Assembly: GCA_004299145.1 (NCBI GenBank)
Contig: SCQD01000005.1
Coordinates: forward strand, 1-34,349
DNA length: 34,349 nt
Origin: Methylococcaceae bacterium
GTDB lineage: Bacteria; Pseudomonadota; Gammaproteobacteria; Methylococcales; Methylococcaceae
Direction: 5' to 3'
The notes below the pieces were generated by a model. The model was not told the DNA's origin, made no database searches, and saw only the letters and a list, made by a program, of their open reading frames with translations. This document shows positions 15,511-23,710 of this stretch, one piece after another (the stretch's first letter is position 1; each line of letters opens with the position of its first letter). The position numbers and the translations under genes are program-made.

Positions 15511-16674
15511 CTAGTCCGCCTGACGCCGCAGAAAAGCCGGTATATCCAAATACTCCATGTCTTCTTTGCCGCCTTTGGGCGATTCGCTACGGAAGTCCTG
15601 ACCAACCGCCTGCTGGCGTTGCTGACGCATGAAAGTGGGACGACGCAACTGATCGTAGTCCAGCTTGCCGTTGTTTTTCTGCACCAGCTTCAGCGACGCA
15701 TCGTGCTGCTGTTCGCGCTGGGTCAGGCCGGTAGCCACTACCGTGACTTTCATGTCTTCGTTCATGTCCGGGTCCATGGCGGTGCCGATGATGACGAAAG
15801 CATCGTCGGAAGCGAATTCCTTGACGATATTCCCCACCTCGTCGAATTCACCCATGGTCAGATCAGGCCCGCTGGTGATGTTGACCAGCACGCCGCGCGC
15901 GCCTTGCAGATTGATATCTTCCAGCAGCGGGCTGTTGATGGCTTTTTCCGCCGCCTCCTTGGCACGATTGTCGCCACGGCCGCGCCCTGTGCCCATCATG
16001 GCGACGCCCATGGCGGACATCACCGTGCGCACGTCGGCAAAGTCGACGTTGATCAAGCCGGGACGGGTGATCAGTTCGGCAATGCCTTGCACGGCGCCTT
16101 GCAATACGTCGTTGGCGGCGGCGAACGCGCTCAGCAGGCTGGCGTCCTTACCCAACACCCGCAGCAGCTTTTCGTTAGGGATGGTGATGAGGGAGTCCAC
16201 ACACTCGCTGAGCTCCACGATGCCTTTATCGGCGATATCGCGGCGTTTTTTTCCTTCGAACGGAAATGGCCGGGTCACCACGGCGACCGTGAGTATGCCG
16301 GCTTCCTTGGCAATTTCGGCGATAACCGGGGCCGCCCCGGTACCGGTGCCGCCACCCATGCCGGCCGTGATGAACAGCATGTCCGCCCCGCTGATCATTT
16401 CCTGGATGCGCTCCCTGTCATCCAACGCCGCCTGACGGCCCACTTCCGGGTTGGCGCCCGCGCCCAGACCCTTGGTCAGCATGCCGCCCAATTGCAGTAC
16501 GCTCCGGGTTTTGACGTGTTTCAAAGCCTGCGCATCGGTGTTGCAGCAAATAAACTCGACGCCTTCGATACTGCTGTCCATCATGTGATTGACGGCATTG
16601 TTGCCGCCGCCGCCCACGCCGATAACCTTGATTACCGCACTCTGGCTAAAAGAATCCACCAACTCAAATTTCAT
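15511..16674 (-). CDS. ftsZ: Cell division protein FtsZ
   Basis: FtsZ is the tubulin-like GTPase that forms the Z ring at mid-cell. The 387 residues show the N-terminal nucleotide-binding VIGVGGGGNNAV (about 17-28), the tubulin signature GGGTGTG at 107-113, the synergy-loop region, a linker rich in Q and R (about 318-375), and the C-terminal peptide DIPAFLRRQAD (377-387) that binds FtsA and ZipA. The start ATG has a GGGCGGGGG ribosome-binding site. It is the last gene of the cluster. The 158-bp gap to ftsA (16675-16832) is AT-rich and may hold its own promoter, but I could not pick a convincing pair of boxes. lpxC, often next, is not here. Confidence 0.98.
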   Translation of the reverse strand: MKFELVDSFSQSAVIKVIGVGGGGNNAVNHMMDSSIEGVEFICCNTDAQALKHVKTRSVLQLGGMLTKGLGAGANPEVGRQAALDDRERIQEMISGADMLFITAGMGGGTGTGAAPVIAEIAKEAGILTVAVVTRPFPFEGKKRRDIADKGIVELSECVDSLITIPNEKLLRVLGKDASLLSAFAAANDVLQGAVQGIAELITRPGLINVDFADVRTVMSAMGVAMMGTGRGRGDNRAKEAAEKAINSPLLEDINLQGARGVLVNITSGPDLTMGEFDEVGNIVKEFASDDAFVIIGTAMDPDMNEDMKVTVVATGLTQREQQHDASLKLVQKNNGKLDYDQLRRPTFMRQQRQQAVGQDFRSESPKGGKEDMEYLDIPAFLRRQAD

Positions 16675-16832
16675 TTTTCCCCCGCCCTTAGAATTTATGC
16701 ACCGAGATGGCTTTTAATACACCCACGACCACTTGCATCAACACCATACTTGATACGGTTATAATATAAAGATACCAGATATGAGACGCCGCCACAAGCC
16801 ATCAATTTACCTAAAAAACTCGTCATTAATCA

Positions 16833-18068
16833 TTAAAAATTCCCCTGAAACCAATTTTTCATTCGCTTAAACAAGCCTTTGTAACCCGTACCCACCACGG
16901 CGTGTTTTTCCCCCAACCCCTGGTGTTGCTTACCAAACAATAACAACCCCATTCCGGTAGAATAAATAGGATTGCGGACGACTTCCGCCAATCCAGTCAC
17001 ATATTGCGGCATACCGATGCGCACCGGCATATGGAAAATTTCTTCCGCCAATTCGGTCAATCCTTCCACTTTGGCGCTGCCGCCGCTCAACACGATGCCA
17101 CCGGCAATCAATTCTTCAAACCCGCTACGGCGCAACTCCTGCTGCACCAGCAATAACAATTCCTCGTAGCGCGGCTCGACGATTTCCGCCAGATTTTGCC
17201 GCGAAATCCTGCGCGGCGGACGATCGCCGATACTCGGCACCTCAATGGTGTCGTCCAGCTCCGCCATGTGCGTCAAGGCACAGGCGTGCTTGATTTTTAT
17301 CTCCTCCGCGAACTGCGTCGGCGTGCGCAAGGCGACTGCTATATCATTGGTCACTTGATCGCCGGCAATAGGTATCACTGCCGTATGGCGGATAGCGCCG
17401 TCGGTATATACGGCTATGTCCGTGGTTCCCCCACCGATATCCACCAGGCATACACCTAAATCTTTTTCATCTTCGGTCAGGCAGGCCGTACAGGAAGCCA
17501 GCTGCTCCAAAATAATATCTTCGACTTCCAAACCACAGCGATTGATGCACTTGACAATATTCTGCGCGGCGCTGACCGCACCGGTAACGATATGCACGCG
17601 CGCTTCCAAACGAATACCCGACATTCCGATGGGCTCTTTGATACCCTCTTGGTTATCGATAACAAATTCCTGAGGCAAAATATGCAGAATTCGCTGATCG
17701 GCAGGAATAGCCACAGCGCGAGCTGAATCGATGACTCGGTCCACATCGCCCTGACAAACTTCCTTCTCTTTAATCGCCACAATACCGTGGGAATTCAAGC
17801 TGCTGATATGGCTGCCGGCGATGCCCACGTATACCGAACTGATCTGGCACCCCGCCATCAATTCCGCTTCTTCCACCGCGCGCTGAATCGAGGCGACGGT
17901 GGTTTCCAGATTCACCACCACGCCCTTCTTCAAACCACGCGAAGGGTGGCTGCCAATACCCACCACTTCAATATCGCCTTCCTCGCTGACTTCTCCCACA
18001 ATCGCCGCCACTTTGGAAGTGCCAATATCGAGCCCTACGATGAGGTTTCTTTCGGATCTTTTCCCCAT
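16833..18068 (-). CDS. ftsA: Cell division protein FtsA
   Basis: FtsA is an actin-like ATPase that anchors FtsZ filaments to the inner membrane and recruits later divisome proteins. The 411 residues carry phosphate-1 LIVGLDIGTSKVAA at about 8-21, phosphate-2 VDIGGGTTDIAVY at about 209-221, and the adenosine motif GIVLSGGSAKVEG. The C-terminus FKRMKNWFQGNF is the amphipathic membrane-targeting helix. The start ATG follows AAGGCG at about 8 bases. A gap of 90 bp separates it from ftsQ, unusually long for this junction and occupied by a palindromic repeat. Confidence 0.97.
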   Translation of the reverse strand: MGKRSERNLIVGLDIGTSKVAAIVGEVSEEGDIEVVGIGSHPSRGLKKGVVVNLETTVASIQRAVEEAELMAGCQISSVYVGIAGSHISSLNSHGIVAIKEKEVCQGDVDRVIDSARAVAIPADQRILHILPQEFVIDNQEGIKEPIGMSGIRLEARVHIVTGAVSAAQNIVKCINRCGLEVEDIILEQLASCTACLTEDEKDLGVCLVDIGGGTTDIAVYTDGAIRHTAVIPIAGDQVTNDIAVALRTPTQFAEEIKIKHACALTHMAELDDTIEVPSIGDRPPRRISRQNLAEIVEPRYEELLLLVQQELRRSGFEELIAGGIVLSGGSAKVEGLTELAEEIFHMPVRIGMPQYVTGLAEVVRNPIYSTGMGLLLFGKQHQGLGEKHAVVGTGYKGLFKRMKNWFQGNF

Positions 18069-18128
18069 AGCGTTACGCCTTATTTTTTGTAATCACACAT
18101 ACCAACCACTACCCATGAATCAATTTAT

Positions 18129-18153
18129 CGTTCCCACGCTCTGCGTGGGAACG
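18129..18153. repeat. TTCCCACGC palindrome in the ftsQ-ftsA gap
   Basis: This 25-bp near-perfect palindrome is identical to 9063-9087. It starts 5 bases after the ftsQ stop (18159 on the minus strand) and could fold as a hairpin in the polycistronic RNA. Confidence 0.9.
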
Positions 18154-18158
18154 ATGCG

Positions 18159-18998
18159 TTAGTTGGTCCGCTGCGCAGCCTTGGCTTTCATGCTCACCGC
18201 AAAACCGTTGGGATAGCGCAAGTCCACCCTCTGCACCGCCTGCAATCTTTCCGCACCCAACAACCCGGCCAGGGTCAGAAAACGCTCGAACGCCGCCAAT
18301 GCGTCCTGCCTGCCCATCACTACCACCAGGCCGTCCTCCAACTTGACCGTCCAGGCATGACGATTGCTTAAATGTAATACCGCAATGCGCCGCCCCAGCG
18401 GCCCCAACCTGGCGTTCATGGTTTTCAACATGGCCAGCATGGGCTTCTCGTAATCAACCGGACCGATGATGGCCGGCAAATTAGCCGTTTCAGCGGTGAT
18501 GCCGGCGCGAAACCTGACGCCTTTTTCACTGACGAAACTGCCGTCGCCGCTGCGCGCATAGGGTGTTTGCTCCTGGATCTTCACGACCAGGGTGTCCGGC
18601 CAATAGCGCTTGACCGACGCCTCGCCCACCCAGGGCAAACCGAGCACGGCGGCTTCCATCGCTTTCAAATCCACCAGCAAATAACTGCCTTGCAGCAAGG
18701 GTTCCAGCACCGCTTGCAACGCCGGCGGCTCTACCTGGCGCAAAGCGCCCTCCACCCGCACATGGCGTACCGGCATGAATTTTATGGCAATACCCGCTGC
18801 GGCCAACAGCAGCAGCGCCAACAAGGTCAGCATGAACCCGCCACGCTTTGAACCCGACTGCTGTGTACCGCCTGCGGGCGGTCTTCCGGTCACTTCCACT
18901 ATCGTAGGGTACGCTGTGCGTACCTTCGATGACGCTGAACGGTACACACAGCGTACCCTACATCGATTAGCGCAGTTGTGCGGTTGCTTCCAACCCAA
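18159..18998 (-). CDS. ftsQ: Cell division protein FtsQ, 5' end altered by repeats
   Basis: FtsQ is a bitopic divisome protein that binds FtsB and FtsL. A transmembrane helix (LTLLALLLLAAAGIAI) is followed by the POTRA domain (VRHVRVEGAL) and the FtsQ beta domain (PYARSGDGSFVSEKGVRF). The start is uncertain. TTG at 18998 has AGGA 7 bases upstream and gives 279 residues, near the usual length, but then about 20 cytoplasmic residues come from the 58-bp stem-loop at 18904-18961. GTG at 18899 or 18893 avoids the repeat and leaves about 21 residues before the helix, but has no ribosome-binding site. ATGs at 19076, 19067 and 19046 lie in a HHEGHEDHEE-coding repeat. ddl, which often precedes ftsQ, is absent. 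Confidence 0.85.
   Translation of the reverse strand: MGWKQPHNCANRCRVRCVYRSASSKVRTAYPTIVEVTGRPPAGGTQQSGSKRGGFMLTLLALLLLAAAGIAIKFMPVRHVRVEGALRQVEPPALQAVLEPLLQGSYLLVDLKAMEAAVLGLPWVGEASVKRYWPDTLVVKIQEQTPYARSGDGSFVSEKGVRFRAGITAETANLPAIIGPVDYEKPMLAMLKTMNARLGPLGRRIAVLHLSNRHAWTVKLEDGLVVVMGRQDALAAFERFLTLAGLLGAERLQAVQRVDLRYPNGFAVSMKAKAAQRTN
18904..18961. repeat. 58-bp stem-loop element, copy 2, in the ftsQ 5' region
   Basis: Arms of 21 bp (18904-18924 and 18941-18961) differ at one position and enclose a 16-base loop. The size and arms match the copy at 12001-12058. On the ftsQ strand it is open in frame, so it is either translated or forms the leader. Confidence 0.9.
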
Positions 18999-19103
18999 CC
19001 CTTCATCCTGTTTTTCTTCGTGATCTTCGTGTCCTTCGTGGTGCATAAAGCCGCTGCGCCACGGCATCGGCTGCATGAAGCATGTATGATCCAGCGGTGC
19101 TCT

Positions 19104-20003
19104 TCAGTCACCCGCCTGCCCCGGTTCCGGCAATCCATCACCCACGATGCACACTTCCGATTGTAATGCGACCCCATAACGTTCCAGCACGGTGGCCCTC
19201 ACCCGCTCGATGAGGTGTTCGATGTCGCCGGCGGTGGCGCCGCCCAGGTTGACGATAAAATTGGCGTGTTTTTCCGACACGCAGGCCTGACCGATACCCA
19301 CGCCTTTCATGCCACAGGCTTCGATCAGACGCGCAGCATAATCGCCTTCGGGATTACGGAACACCGAACCGCAACTGGGCAGATTGGTCGGCTGCGTGGC
19401 GGCACGCTGAGCCAGCAGCTCGCGGATGCGTTCGCGGCTTTGCCAGACTTTCCCTGCCGACAACCGCAAGCGCGCCGCCAGAAACCATTCTTCCGCCGGC
19501 TTCACCACCTGGCGGTAACCGACCTGAAATTCGCCGGCCGTTCTGTCGCGCACCACGCCTTGCCGGTCCACCGTGGTGACGCTTTCCACCACCTTCCAGG
19601 TTTCTCCGCCAAAAGCCCCGGCATTCATGGCCAACGCCCCGCCCACGGTTCCGGGAATACCGGCAAAAAATTCAGCGCCGGTCAAACCTTCATCCGCACA
19701 AAATCTGGCGACGTGGGCACAGGCCACGCCGGCGCCGGCCGACACGCAGTCGCCATCGATACGCTTCAAACCCAGCAGACTGGAGCGCGTATAGATGACC
19801 GTGCCCGGAAAACCGCCGTCGCGCACCAGCAGATTGCTGCCCAGCCCCAGCCACAGCAAAGGCTCATCGACCGGCAAAGTGCGCAAAAACGACAGCAAAT
19901 TTTCACGATTGGCCGGGTGATAAAAGCGTTTGGCCTTGCCGCCCGCGCGCCAGGTACAGTACTTGGCCATGGATTCCTCGTGGCGCAATTCAGCGTCCAT
20001 CAT
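19104..20003 (-). CDS. murB: UDP-N-acetylenolpyruvoylglucosamine reductase MurB
   Basis: MurB is a cytoplasmic FAD enzyme that reduces UDP-GlcNAc-enolpyruvate to UDP-MurNAc with NADPH. The protein has about 299 residues. The FAD-binding parts LGLGSNLLVRDGGF and GIPGTVGGALAMNAGAFGGE are clear. The proton-donor serine lies in LPSCGSVFRNPEGDYAARLIE, read here only up to its first 20 residues, and the C-terminal glutamate in SEVCIVGD. The start is taken at 20003 because GGAGG lies 4 bases upstream (7 bases for the adjacent ATG at 20000). An ATG at 20045 would overlap the murC end but has no such site. The HEDHEE-type repeat follows its stop. Confidence 0.96.
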   Translation of the reverse strand: MMDAELRHEESMAKYCTWRAGGKAKRFYHPANRENLLSFLRTLPVDEPLLWLGLGSNLLVRDGGFPGTVIYTRSSLLGLKRIDGDCVSAGAGVACAHVARFCADEGLTGAEFFAGIPGTVGGALAMNAGAFGGETWKVVESVTTVDRQGVVRDRTAGEFQVGYRQVVKPAEEWFLAARLRLSAGKVWQSRERIRELLAQRAATQPTNLPSCGSVFRNPEGDYAARLIEACGMKGVGIGQACVSEKHANFIVNLGGATAGDIEHLIERVRATVLERYGVALQSEVCIVGDGLPEPGQAGD

Positions 20004-20034
20004 ACCCCCTCCGGCATGCATCCGATCGATTGAA

Positions 20035-21462
20035 CTACGGGTCATGTCGGCCGGCCTCCGCCAAAACCTGGGGTAAAGTCGCCGCCCACTGGCCTACGTT
20101 GCCGGCACCCAAGGTCAGCAATACGTCGCCCGGATGCAATAGACGCGGCAAAACTTCCGCCAAGTCGGTCATTTTTTCCACGAACACCGGATCCACCTGG
20201 CCGCGCATGCGTATGGCCCGGCTCAGCGAGCGGCTGTCCGCGCCGGCGATAAACGCTTCGCCCGCCGTATAGATGTCCAGCAACACCAATACGTCCACTT
20301 TGGACAACACTTGCACAAAATCCTCGAACAAATCGCGGGTGCGGGTATAGCGGTGCGGCTGAAACGCCACCACCAGGCGCCGATCCGGCCAAGCCCCGCG
20401 CGCCGCTTCCAGGGTGGCCGCCACTTCGCGTGGATGGTGGCCGTAATCGTCCACCAGACTGATCAGCCCGCCTCGCCAGGAAATATCGCCGTTGAGCTGA
20501 AAGCGGCGGCCTATGCCTTTGAACTCGGCCAGCGCTTTACCCATGGCGGCGTCGGGCACGCCCAGTTCGCCGGTGATCGCGATGGCCGCCAAGGCGTTGA
20601 GAATATTGTGCTGCCCCGGCAGATTCAGCGTCACCCGCAAATCGGCCTGCCCCTGACGCTGTACGGTAAAGGCCGAACGCAAACCGTTGCGCTCGATAGC
20701 CACCGCGCGTACGTCGGCGGACTCGTGCATGCCGTAGGTTTTCACCGGCTTGGTGATGTCCGGCAGGATGCCCTGGATACCGGCATCGTCCAGGCACACC
20801 ACCGCCAGACCGTAAAAAGGCAGGTGATGGATAAATTCGATAAACGTGCGCTGCAAGCGTCCGTAATCGCCCTGATAGGTTTCCATGTGATCCTGGTCGA
20901 TATTGGTCACCACCGCCATCATGGGCTGCAAATATAAAAACGAGGCGTCGCTTTCATCCGCTTCGGCGACCAGGTAATCACTGCCGCCCAGTTTGGCGTT
21001 GGCGCCGGCGCTATTGAGCCGGCCGCCGATGACGAAAGTGGGGTCCAAGCCGGCTTCGGCCAGCAGACTGGCGGTCAGGCTGGTGGTGGTGGTCTTGCCG
21101 TGGGTGCCGGCGATGGCGATGCCGAAGCGGAAACGCATCAATTCAGCCAGCATTTCCGCGCGCGAAATCACCGGCACGCGGCGGCGGCGCGCGGCCAGCA
21201 CTTCGGGATTGTCTTCCGCCACCGCCGATGAAATCACCACCACGTCGGCCACTTCCGCCCAGGCGGCGTCGTGGCCAATGCCGATTTCCGCCCCCAGCCC
21301 CTGCAAGCGGCGGGTGTTGGCGCTCTCCGCCTTGTCGGAGCCGGACACCTGGTAACCCAGGTTCAGCAGCACTTCGGCGATGCCGCACATGCCCACGCCG
21401 CCGATGCCGACAAAATGCACGCGGCGGATGCGCTGCATGGCCTGTCGCGCGTCCATGCTCAT
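20035..21462 (-). CDS. murC: UDP-N-acetylmuramate--L-alanine ligase MurC
   Basis: MurC is a cytoplasmic ATP-dependent ligase that adds the first residue, L-Ala, to UDP-MurNAc. The protein has 475 residues. The N-terminal UDP-binding Rossmann motif is [16 protein letters not shown], the P-loop [10 protein letters not shown], the central-domain motif [10 protein letters not shown], and the C-terminal motifs [10 protein letters not shown] and [12 protein letters not shown]. The start at 21462 overlaps the murG stop as ATGA and has GGGAGG 7 bases upstream; an ATG at 21483 would precede that site. It is translationally coupled to murG and close to murB. Confidence 0.97.
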   Translation of the reverse strand: MSMDARQAMQRIRRVHFVGIGGVGMCGIAEVLLNLGYQVSGSDKAESANTRRLQGLGAEIGIGHDAAWAEVADVVVISSAVAEDNPEVLAARRRRVPVISRAEMLAELMRFRFGIAIAGTHGKTTTTSLTASLLAEAGLDPTFVIGGRLNSAGANAKLGGSDYLVAEADESDASFLYLQPMMAVVTNIDQDHMETYQGDYGRLQRTFIEFIHHLPFYGLAVVCLDDAGIQGILPDITKPVKTYGMHESADVRAVAIERNGLRSAFTVQRQGQADLRVTLNLPGQHNILNALAAIAITGELGVPDAAMGKALAEFKGIGRRFQLNGDISWRGGLISLVDDYGHHPREVAATLEAARGAWPDRRLVVAFQPHRYTRTRDLFEDFVQVLSKVDVLVLLDIYTAGEAFIAGADSRSLSRAIRMRGQVDPVFVEKMTDLAEVLPRLLHPGDVLLTLGAGNVGQWAATLPQVLAEAGRHDP

Positions 21463-22526
21463 GGCTTGGCCTCCCGCAGACAAACCGCCGCCACCTGCTG
21501 CGTCGCCTCCGGCGTGGCCAGCGCGCGCGCTTTGGCCGCCATGGCGTGCAGCAACTCGCGCTGTGCCGCCAAGCCGCTCAAACGCTCCGCCAAGCCGGCC
21601 GCGTCCAACTGCGCCTGCGGCAACAGATCAGCCGCACCGGCCTCGCTCAGATAGCGGGCATTGGCGGTCTGGTGATCGTCTATCGCAAACGGAAACGGCA
21701 CCAGCACGGCCGGCAGGCCGGCGGCGCACAGCTCGCCCACCGTCATGGCGCCGGAACGGCACACGGCCAGATCGGCCCAGGCATAAGCCGCCGCCATGTC
21801 GTCGACAAAAGCCTCCACCCTGGCCGGCAAACCATTGGCCGCATAACGCTGACGGGTGTATTCCAACAGGGCTGCACCGGTTTGATGCCATACCTCGAAT
21901 ACCACGCCGGATTTCGCCACGGCCTCCGGCACTAATCCGTTCAGCGCCTTGGCGCCCTGACTGCCGCCCAACACCAGCAAGCGCAGCGGACGGGCGGCAT
22001 CGGCGATGGGCTTGGCCGGTAAAGCGCTAATTTCGCGGCGAATCGGGTTGCCGGTGTGCAGCGCGCCGACCGCCGGCGCAAAGCTGTCGGGAAAAGCTTG
22101 CAACACCGCCCGCGCCATGCGCGCCAGCAAGCGGTTGGTGGTGCCCGGTACGCGGTTTTGTTCGTGTATCACCAAAGGTATGCGCAACAATGCCGCCATC
22201 AGCCCGCCCGGCGCGGCGACGAATCCGCCCATGCCCAGCACCACCTGGGGCTTGCGCCGCAGCAATATCCAGGCCGCCTGCACGCAGGCCAACAAGATGC
22301 GCCACGGCGCCGTCAAGCGCTGCCACCAGCCTTTGCCGCGCACGCCGACCGCGCCGATCCAATCGATGGGAATATCCGCCGCCGGCACCAGTCTGGCTTC
22401 CAGGCCGTTGCGGGTGCCCATCCAGGTCACCACACAGCCCTCGGCGCGCAAGCGCTCGGCCACGGCCAAGGCTGGGAAAATGTGGCCGCCGGTACCACCG
22501 GCCATGATCATTACGCGCGTTGCCAT
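21459..22526 (-). CDS. murG: Lipid II synthase, GlcNAc transferase MurG
   Basis: MurG is a peripheral inner-membrane GT28 glycosyltransferase that adds GlcNAc from UDP-GlcNAc to lipid I, giving lipid II. The 355 residues contain the [12 protein letters not shown] loop (10-21), the second glycine-rich loop [20 protein letters not shown], the UDP-binding region [12 protein letters not shown] and the signature [20 protein letters not shown]. The start lies within the end of ftsW (16-base overlap), and the stop overlaps murC by 4 bases. Confidence 0.97.
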   Translation of the reverse strand: MATRVMIMAGGTGGHIFPALAVAERLRAEGCVVTWMGTRNGLEARLVPAADIPIDWIGAVGVRGKGWWQRLTAPWRILLACVQAAWILLRRKPQVVLGMGGFVAAPGGLMAALLRIPLVIHEQNRVPGTTNRLLARMARAVLQAFPDSFAPAVGALHTGNPIRREISALPAKPIADAARPLRLLVLGGSQGAKALNGLVPEAVAKSGVVFEVWHQTGAALLEYTRQRYAANGLPARVEAFVDDMAAAYAWADLAVCRSGAMTVGELCAAGLPAVLVPFPFAIDDHQTANARYLSEAGAADLLPQAQLDAAGLAERLSGLAAQRELLHAMAAKARALATPEATQQVAAVCLREAKP

Positions 22527-23710
22527 ACGGTTTTACCTTTGACGTTCACGCCCCGGGACTCGGCCACTTCGTGATGCACGCGCAGCAGGATGGCGACGGC
22601 CATGCACATGACGATGATGCTGCCGCCGCCATAGCTCATCAGCGGCAAGGTCAGGCCCTTGGTGGGCAGGATGCCCATGTTCACGCCCATATTGATGAAA
22701 GACTGGATACCGAACCACAGCCCCAGACCGTAGGCCAAAAATGCCGCAAAGCGCAGGCCGGCGATCTCGGCGGCGCGGCCTATGGCAAAAGCCCGCCACA
22801 GCAGATAGCTGAACAAACCGATCACCAGCATGTCTCCAGCCAGCCCCAGTTCTTCACCGATCACGGAAAACAAAAAGTCGGTATGCGCTTCCGGCAAATA
22901 AAACAGCTTTTGCACGCTGGCGCCCAGGCCGACGCCGAACCACTCGCCCCTGCCGAAAGCGATCAGCGCCTGGGTAAGCTGAAAACCGGTGTTCAAAGGA
23001 TCGGCCCAAGGATCGAGAAAGCTCATCACCCGCACCAGGCGGTAGGGCGAGGTATAAATCAGGATGACGCCGGCAATGCCCACCATCGACAGCAGCAAGG
23101 CAAACTGCCACAGGCGCGCGCCGCCCAGAAACATCATGCCCAGGGCCACCGACATGATCACCACCGCCGCGCCGAAATCCGGCTCGGCCAGCAACAGCAC
23201 GCAAGCCACGCCCAAAAGGCCCAGCGGCCGCACCATGCCCCACACCGAGTTGCGCACGGTCAGCATGCGGCGCTCCATATAGCCCGCCATGAACAGCACC
23301 GAAATCAGCTTGATCATTTCCGACACCTGGATGCGCACGCCGCCCAGCACCAGCCAGCGGGAACTGCCGTTCACTTCGCGGCCCAGGCCCGGCACCAGCA
23401 CCAGCACCAGGAACAGCAAGCCGATCAGAAACAGCGTCTGGCCTTTTTGCTCCCACACTTGCAATGGCACCCAGGCGACGCCTATCGCCATCACGCAACC
23501 CAACAGCGCGTGCGCCAATTGGCGCTTGGGATAATAAAACGCATCGTTGGCCAGTTTTTCGCCCAGGTGCAAAGAAGCCGAGCTGACCATGATCAACCCC
23601 AGCAGCAACAAGCCCACGGCGGCGATCAGCACGTGGCCGTCCAGGTGAAAACGGCGCTGCTTCCACACCAGCAGCAAATCACCGCCTTGCTGCAACAGGG
23701 TTACGCTCAT
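22511..23710 (-). CDS. ftsW: Septal peptidoglycan polymerase FtsW (SEDS family)
   Basis: FtsW is an inner-membrane SEDS glycosyltransferase that polymerises lipid II together with FtsI. The 399 residues show about ten hydrophobic segments. SEDS hallmarks include EPDFGAAVVI (the acidic residue in the central loop), FLDPWADPLNTGFQLTQALIAFGRGE (here only its ends matter), EAHTDFLFSVIGEELG and PTKGLTLPLMSYGGGS near the C-terminus. The start overlaps the murD stop as ATGA, and the end overlaps murG by 16 bases. Confidence 0.97.
   Translation of the reverse strand: MSVTLLQQGGDLLLVWKQRRFHLDGHVLIAAVGLLLLGLIMVSSASLHLGEKLANDAFYYPKRQLAHALLGCVMAIGVAWVPLQVWEQKGQTLFLIGLLFLVLVLVPGLGREVNGSSRWLVLGGVRIQVSEMIKLISVLFMAGYMERRMLTVRNSVWGMVRPLGLLGVACVLLLAEPDFGAAVVIMSVALGMMFLGGARLWQFALLLSMVGIAGVILIYTSPYRLVRVMSFLDPWADPLNTGFQLTQALIAFGRGEWFGVGLGASVQKLFYLPEAHTDFLFSVIGEELGLAGDMLVIGLFSYLLWRAFAIGRAAEIAGLRFAAFLAYGLGLWFGIQSFINMGVNMGILPTKGLTLPLMSYGGGSIIVMCMAVAILLRVHHEVAESRGVNVKGKTVWQRA

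Noticed and set aside
15508-16764. Long plus-strand reading frame of 418 codons
   Set aside because: It lies antisense to ftsZ, has an amino-acid pattern rich in His/Gln/Val typical of mirrored GC-rich codons, and no family features.
16741-16770. TATAAT-like sequence before ftsZ as its promoter
   Set aside because: The TATAAT is on the plus strand; on the ftsZ strand I found no -35/-10 pair good enough to call.
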